A stretch of DNA of 8,559 nucleotides from Phycisphaerae bacterium (GTDB lineage: Bacteria; Planctomycetota; Phycisphaerae; Sedimentisphaerales; Anaerobacaceae). Numbering within the stretch: position 1 is the stretch's first letter; every line of letters starts with the position of its first letter. The notes below the pieces were generated by a model that saw nothing but the letters and a program-made list of their open reading frames with translations, had not been told where the DNA came from and ran no database searches. The DNA lies in assembly GCA_030667885.1 (NCBI GenBank), contig DAOUVA010000160.1, positions 1 to 8,559 on the forward strand. The letters run 5' to 3'. Positions 5,378 through 8,559 of this stretch are shown piece by piece. Made by a program: the position numbers and the translations under genes.

Positions 5378-5866
5378 TTACTGCTGTTCTAATTGTTCAT
5401 AGAGGAGACGTATGTGGCGGTTCTCTTCTTTAATAATCTTGTCGACAGTACTTTTGCTGGCCGGGTCTCGAGCAAAGTCTTTTAGTCCTTCATAGAAAAA
5501 GATGGCCTCTTTTGCTCTTCTGACAGCATCTTTGATAATCTGCTCTCTGCTTTCGGCTCCGGTCAACCTTCCTGATGAATCCGGTTTGTGGGAGAACACA
5601 GTCAGGCCTGCCATGACGTCTGGATTTGACAAAACATAATTGTCTGGGTCGAAAGTTCCGAATTCGCCGGTCTTTTCAGAAAACCGTTTTCTTCTCTGAG
5701 TAAGAATCTTTTCGTGCCTGGCTCTCCAGTTGGCCAGTATGTAATAAATGTTCTTAAGTTCCGGGTCGTCGAACAGTTCGGCGGTTTTGAGATAAAATAT
5801 GGCGCCGTTATGGTCGATTTTTTCGGCTATTTCCAGAATCTCAAAGACGTTAAATTTAGTTTCCAT
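5378..5866 (-). CDS. Rubrerythrin/ferritin-like domain protein with a degraded metal site
   Basis: The protein has 162 residues, mostly helical, in the order expected of a four-helix ferritin-like fold. Helix 1 has EIAEKIDHNGAIFY, helix 2 YYILANWRARHEKIL, helix 3 RRAKEAIFFYEGL and helix 4 IIKEENRHIRLLYEQL. Diiron rubrerythrins use Glu seven residues before the Tyr of helix 1, ExxH in helix 2, Glu before FY in helix 3 and ExxH in helix 4. Here these positions are Asp18, Arg48..His51, Ala118 and Glu148..His151. Only helix 4 is fully kept, so a normal diiron centre looks unlikely. Possible roles are a single-metal or structural protein. The 60-residue link between helices 2 and 3 is non-conserved and polar. 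There is no clear Shine-Dalgarno before the ATG at 5866. It is a single gene, 201 bases downstream of the alcohol dehydrogenase on the same strand. Confidence 0.8.
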   Translation of the reverse strand: METKFNVFEILEIAEKIDHNGAIFYLKTAELFDDPELKNIYYILANWRARHEKILTQRRKRFSEKTGEFGTFDPDNYVLSNPDVMAGLTVFSHKPDSSGRLTGAESREQIIKDAVRRAKEAIFFYEGLKDFARDPASKSTVDKIIKEENRHIRLLYEQLEQQ

Positions 5867-6067
5867 TAGAGAGACTTTTTCAAAAAGCTATAATATTATT
5901 CTGATCCGGGTAACCTATAATGTGCTCAATTATTCCAATCTAAAATTATCGCGTTCGGCTGCTCTTCGCTTGTAGTTATCAGCATAATATTCTTCTTTTA
6001 TGATATTATATTCGAGTTGCAAATTCAATTATTCAGATGTTTTATTTTATTGTATTTATTTTTACCA

Positions 6068-7075
6068 TTATATCTGAAGGACAGCAGCAGCACGGAGCCT
6101 GGAATTCTTTATCGAACAGAGTACTTCATTTGCCTGGCTTAACGGGAATTGCTCGATTGTAGGAGCGATAGGTATCCGGGCTGCTAAGGGTAAGAATTCT
6201 TCTGCATCCTGACGGGTCACATTTGCGACGGATTTTATTTCTTTTTCGAGCCAGAGATATTTTGCATACTCCAGTGGCGGGACAGGAGTTTCTTTACGAA
6301 TGGCATTTATAACCAACCGGCCGCCTTTTTCGAGGACTCCGAGGGCATCGCGGACGCATTGGCCAACCGGTGTGAAATCCATAATCTTATTCAGCTTATC
6401 TGGCGGCTGGTCGCCGGACCGTCCTGTCCAGACGGCGCCGAGGCTTTTGGCTAACTCGGCGTGTTGAGCTGTCTTAGTAAAGACATAGACGGGGCTATTC
6501 GGGAACTTATATTTGATAATCTGAATTACAATATGGGCTGATGCTCCAAAACCGAACAGGCCAATCTTTTGACCATCTGTTATATCTGCAAGCCTAAGTG
6601 TGCGATAACCGATTACGCCGGCACATAAAAGCGGAGCTGCCTGGGAGTCTGAAAATTCTTCAGGGATCGGATAAGCGAAATCCTCACCGATGGCCGTAAA
6701 TTCCGCGTAACCCCCGTTTGCGTCTTTTCCGGTCCATTTTGCCTGGCTACAGAGGTTCTCATTGCCCGCCAGACAAAAATCACATTTGCCGCAACTGGAA
6801 TAAAGCCATGTAATTCCAACACGGTCTCCTATGTTAAATTTTGTTACGTCTTTTCCCTTATCAGCGACGTTGCCAACCGCCTGATGGCCGGGAACAATTG
6901 ACGGTTTTGTCGGCCTTAACCGGCCTTCAGCTTCATCGAGGTCGGTATGGCAGGCGCCACAAACCGAAATTTTGATGAGAATCTGTCTATCATCAACAGT
7001 GGGCTTTGGTAAATCGACCAGCTCTAAAGGTTTTTCTTCTATTGGCGCATGTTTATTTAATATCATCGCCCTCAT
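6068..7075 (-). CDS. Zinc-dependent alcohol dehydrogenase family protein (TIGR02822/adh_fam_2-like)
   Basis: The protein has 335 residues and belongs to the medium-chain dehydrogenase superfamily. The GroES-like N-terminal domain carries the catalytic zinc ligands Cys42 (GACHTD), His64 (VPGHQ, with Gln where many relatives have Glu) and Cys151 (LLCAGVIGYR). The structural zinc site is complete: Cys95, 98, 101 and 109 in CGKCDFCLAGNENLC. The Rossmann domain has GLFGFGASAH (172-181) as the dinucleotide motif. VANVTRQDAEEFL and IPIAPTIEQFPL near the C-terminus fit the adh_fam_2 group. It should oxidise an alcohol or reduce an aldehyde with NAD(P) in the cytoplasm; the substrate is unknown. The ATG overlaps the stop of the macro-domain gene as ATGA (7072-7075), with AGGA about 9 bases upstream inside that gene, which points to coupled translation. 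A second ATG three codons in is an alternative start. Confidence 0.93.
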   Translation of the reverse strand: MRAMILNKHAPIEEKPLELVDLPKPTVDDRQILIKISVCGACHTDLDEAEGRLRPTKPSIVPGHQAVGNVADKGKDVTKFNIGDRVGITWLYSSCGKCDFCLAGNENLCSQAKWTGKDANGGYAEFTAIGEDFAYPIPEEFSDSQAAPLLCAGVIGYRTLRLADITDGQKIGLFGFGASAHIVIQIIKYKFPNSPVYVFTKTAQHAELAKSLGAVWTGRSGDQPPDKLNKIMDFTPVGQCVRDALGVLEKGGRLVINAIRKETPVPPLEYAKYLWLEKEIKSVANVTRQDAEEFLPLAARIPIAPTIEQFPLSQANEVLCSIKNSRLRAAAVLQI

Positions 7076-7602
7076 TTTGGGATTTCCTGTTTAAGTTGTT
7101 TTGCAAAGATTTGGTAACTATCATTACCGAAGAGACAAAAGACGACCTTCTCCAGTCCGGTTTGTCCATTAAGGTATTCTATAGTTGTTTTGAGCATTAT
7201 TTCGGCACAGCTTTCGATGGGAAAGCCAAAGATGCCAGCGCTGATTGCCGGGAAGGAAATGCTTTTAAGATTATTTTCGTCTGCTAATTTAAGTGAGTTC
7301 AGTGTGGCATTTTTTAACTTTTCATTTTCGTTACCTTCCCCCATCCGGGGCCCAACAGCGTGAATTATGTGTTTGATTTTGAGCTTTCCCGCCGTTGTTA
7401 TTACAGCACCACCTACGAAAGTACCTCCTATTTTATTGCATTCGACCTGGATTTCAGGGCCTCCTTTTGTTCTTATTGCCCCTGCGACGCCACCACCCAA
7501 TATCAAATGTTCATTAGCGGCATTTACGATGGCGTCAGTTTGCATTTCTGTAATATCACCATCCTGAAGCTCCAAAAGGCTATTGTTTATATCTACTTTC
7601 AT
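7072..7602 (-). CDS. Macro-domain protein (ADP-ribose-binding or -hydrolase)
   Basis: The protein has 176 residues, a single stand-alone macro domain. Motifs in order are GDIT (15-18), DAIVNAAN (23-30), the loop LGGGVAGAI (35-43) with GG at 47-48, VITTAG (67-72), IIHAVGP (79-85) and FPAISAGIFGFP (117-128), the phosphate-binding loop. These residues form the ADP-ribose pocket. The loop reads GGGVAGAI, as in AF1521/macroH2A-type domains, rather than GGVDGAI of MacroD-type deacetylases, so the catalytic Asp of the latter is absent. It may still bind ADP-ribose or remove it from proteins, as reported for AF1521; this is inference. The start ATG at 7602 has only a weak upstream site. It is the first gene of a two-gene operon; its stop overlaps the start of the alcohol dehydrogenase. 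Confidence 0.93.
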   Translation of the reverse strand: MKVDINNSLLELQDGDITEMQTDAIVNAANEHLILGGGVAGAIRTKGGPEIQVECNKIGGTFVGGAVITTAGKLKIKHIIHAVGPRMGEGNENEKLKNATLNSLKLADENNLKSISFPAISAGIFGFPIESCAEIMLKTTIEYLNGQTGLEKVVFCLFGNDSYQIFAKQLKQEIPK

Positions 7603-7821
7603 AATGTCTGCTCAATAAAAGCTCCCGGTTCCCTCATGATAATGATACCACTCAATGATGTTATCGGTCGCAGTAGAGTTTTGACTGTAATTTTTCTGCT
7701 ATTAATAGAACTCTCGATAAACATAAAGTCAAGATTGTAAAATATCTTAACAAAGTGCTCAAACTTGATGGTCGATATGGTAGATGTGAGTTAAAATCTT
7801 TAATATATATAGAGCAAATAA

Positions 7822-8325
7822 ATGAGCAAAAAAGCATTTACACTGGTCGAGTTGATGATAGTTATAACAATCCTGGGCATCCTAAGCGCATTAGTTTTGC
7901 CAACATTTCAGGGCCATATCGTAATGGCACGTGAGACGGCGGTTAAAGACAATCTCAAGGTAATCCGAACTCAGATAGAACTATATAAGATGCACCACGA
8001 TGGAGTCCCGCCGGGATACATAAATGGCTCCGAAGCCCCGACGGCATTATTGGCGCTGCAGTTTAGTGCCACGACATCGGTAACAGGAGCAGTTTCCCCG
8101 TCCACCCTTCCTGCCGGGGTTTATGTAAATGGACCTTATTTGAAAAAACTGCCCGTAAATTCCTTCAACAAATTATCTACTATTGCTTATGTAGCTCAGG
8201 CGACCGCTTTTTCTGCTGCTGTGGACGGTACGAGCAGTGGATGGTTATACAAAAAAGAGACCGGTGAGTTTAAGATTAACTACACCGGAACCGACAGCCA
8301 GGGCGTTGCCTTTTCCGATTATTAA
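7822..8325 (+). CDS. GspG-like type II secretion pseudopilin / type IV pilin-like protein
   Basis: The protein has 167 residues. A very short leader, MSKKA, precedes FTLVELMIVITILGILSALV, the prepilin methylation helix. The predicted peptidase cut is between Ala5 and Phe6, with Glu10 at the conserved +5 position. The following long helix (MARETAVKDNLKVIRTQIELYKMHHDGVPP) and the C-terminal YLKKLPVN and GWLYKKETGEFKINYTG elements match GspG-type major pseudopilins. It would be inserted in the inner membrane and assembled into a short pseudopilus or a related fibre. No other secretion genes lie nearby, which is common for scattered planctomycete pilin-like genes. The upstream DNA is AT-rich; AGAG at 7811-7814 is a weak ribosome site and no promoter stands out. 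A 5-bp hairpin (8331-8345) follows the stop but has no T tract. Confidence 0.9.
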   Translation: MSKKAFTLVELMIVITILGILSALVLPTFQGHIVMARETAVKDNLKVIRTQIELYKMHHDGVPPGYINGSEAPTALLALQFSATTSVTGAVSPSTLPAGVYVNGPYLKKLPVNSFNKLSTIAYVAQATAFSAAVDGTSSGWLYKKETGEFKINYTGTDSQGVAFSDY

Positions 8326-8353
8326 ACACTGTAGAAGTGCTCTACGATTAGCA

Positions 8354-8485
8354 GGGATCAATTCTTTTGTCGCATTTCTTTCTGGTTGCTTAAGAATTTT
8401 GCGTTTTGAGGAGTTAAGCTGGAATGATGTGGACAACCTGCACAAAGAAATTTATAATCACTTCAGGATTCAATATATAATTTAA
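8354..8485 (+). pseudogene. Possible tyrosine-recombinase (integrase) relic
   Basis: The plus strand between the pseudopilin gene and the tRNA is open to a TAA at 8483-8485. Its translation includes FVAFLSGCLRILRFEELSWN followed by DVDNLHKEIY. Aligned with the integrase box I pattern (TGLRxxExxxLxWxDID) it keeps Leu-Arg-Ile, the Leu, the Trp and Asp-Val-Asp at exactly the family spacing, including the Arg that would be catalytic. The Thr-Gly before Leu-Arg and the following Glu are lost, no start codon or ribosome site is evident, and nothing of the C-terminal half (HxxR, Tyr) is present. It ends 23 bases before the 3' end of a tRNA gene, a favoured integration site. A decayed integrase is the best reading, but with only about 44 codons chance similarity remains possible. 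Confidence 0.35.
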
Positions 8486-8507
8486 CGCAATAGGGGCAGA
8501 AAACAAC

Positions 8508-8559
8508 AGGCGGCGGCCGGATTCGAACCGGCGAATAACGGTTTTGCAAACCGTCGCCT
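8508..8559 (-). tRNA. tRNA-Cys(GCA), 3' part; 5' end beyond the window
   Basis: Read on the minus strand, 8559 to 8508 gives the end of the D arm, the anticodon arm, variable loop, T arm and 3' acceptor strand. The anticodon stem ACGGT/ACCGT (8550-8554 and 8538-8542) encloses the loop TTGCAAA with anticodon GCA at 8547-8545, specific for cysteine codons. The T arm is GCCGG, TTCGAAT, CCGGC (8532-8516). The 3' acceptor strand is CGCCGCC (8515-8509) followed by discriminator T at 8508, the base expected for tRNA-Cys. CCA is not encoded: GTTG follows. The 5' acceptor strand, D stem start and promoter lie outside the window. Confidence 0.93.

Noticed and set aside
7360..7740. Plus-strand frame of 126 codons
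   Set aside because: It lies largely antisense to the macro-domain gene, whose motifs are unmistakable.
7603..7821. Promoter pairs in the region between the macro-domain and pseudopilin genes (TTGACT at 7681 plus and 7727-7732 minus, near the palindrome CTATTAATAG)
   Set aside because: Spacings to a credible -10 are 13 to 19 bases with poor boxes; a promoter is expected here but cannot be fixed from the sequence.

Overview
The window looks like a chromosomal stretch from an anaerobic, moderate-G+C member of the Planctomycetota, most likely Phycisphaerae/Sedimentisphaerales-like. Two genes point there. One is a large type II/IV pilin-like protein with an H-X9-DG motif and a C-terminal 'WPQWMKKFKDY' ending, a kind abundant in that group. 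The other is a second, GspG-like pseudopilin. The taxonomic call is inference from gene content; there is no rRNA or other marker here.

Layout, left to right. A minus-strand gene for a small membrane-anchored protein runs off the left edge (1-204), with an apparent start-less coding remnant just upstream (226-420). Positions 205-719 hold no clear intact gene but do hold a hairpin, two degenerate heptanucleotide arrays, a 9-G tract between inverted arms, and a good sigma70-type promoter. That promoter drives a four-helix membrane protein with two cysteine clusters (720-1292). Positions 1293-1650 are gene-free: a third heptad array, then a patchwork that resembles dispersed intergenic repeats, running up to a Gfo/Idh/MocA oxidoreductase (1651-2646). 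Convergent to it is the H-X9-DG pilin-like gene (2738-3601, minus). Back-to-back promoters separate this from a divergent, enlarged RNase HII-like gene (3847-4806, plus). A DUF3568-type lipoprotein follows (4943-5329, plus), then a minus-strand block: a rubrerythrin/ferritin-like protein with an eroded metal site (5378-5866), and a two-gene operon encoding a macro-domain protein (7072-7602) and a zinc-dependent alcohol dehydrogenase (6068-7075), overlapping by an ATGA. A GspG-like pseudopilin (7822-8325, plus), a possible tyrosine-recombinase relic and the 3' part of a tRNA-Cys(GCA) gene end the window.

How the genes relate. Only the macro-ADH pair is a clear co-translated unit; it would link an ADP-ribose-binding or -hydrolysing protein to an NAD(P)-dependent enzyme. 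The two pilin-like proteins presumably use the same prepilin peptidase, and both carry Ala rather than Gly before the cleavage site. The rest looks like an ordinary mix of singleton housekeeping and hypothetical genes. I do not see a CRISPR array, an intact mobile element, a phage module or a recognisable defence system. The most distinctive signals are the related heptad arrays, the repeat patchwork before the oxidoreductase, the cysteine-rich membrane protein and the integrase-like relic beside the tRNA.
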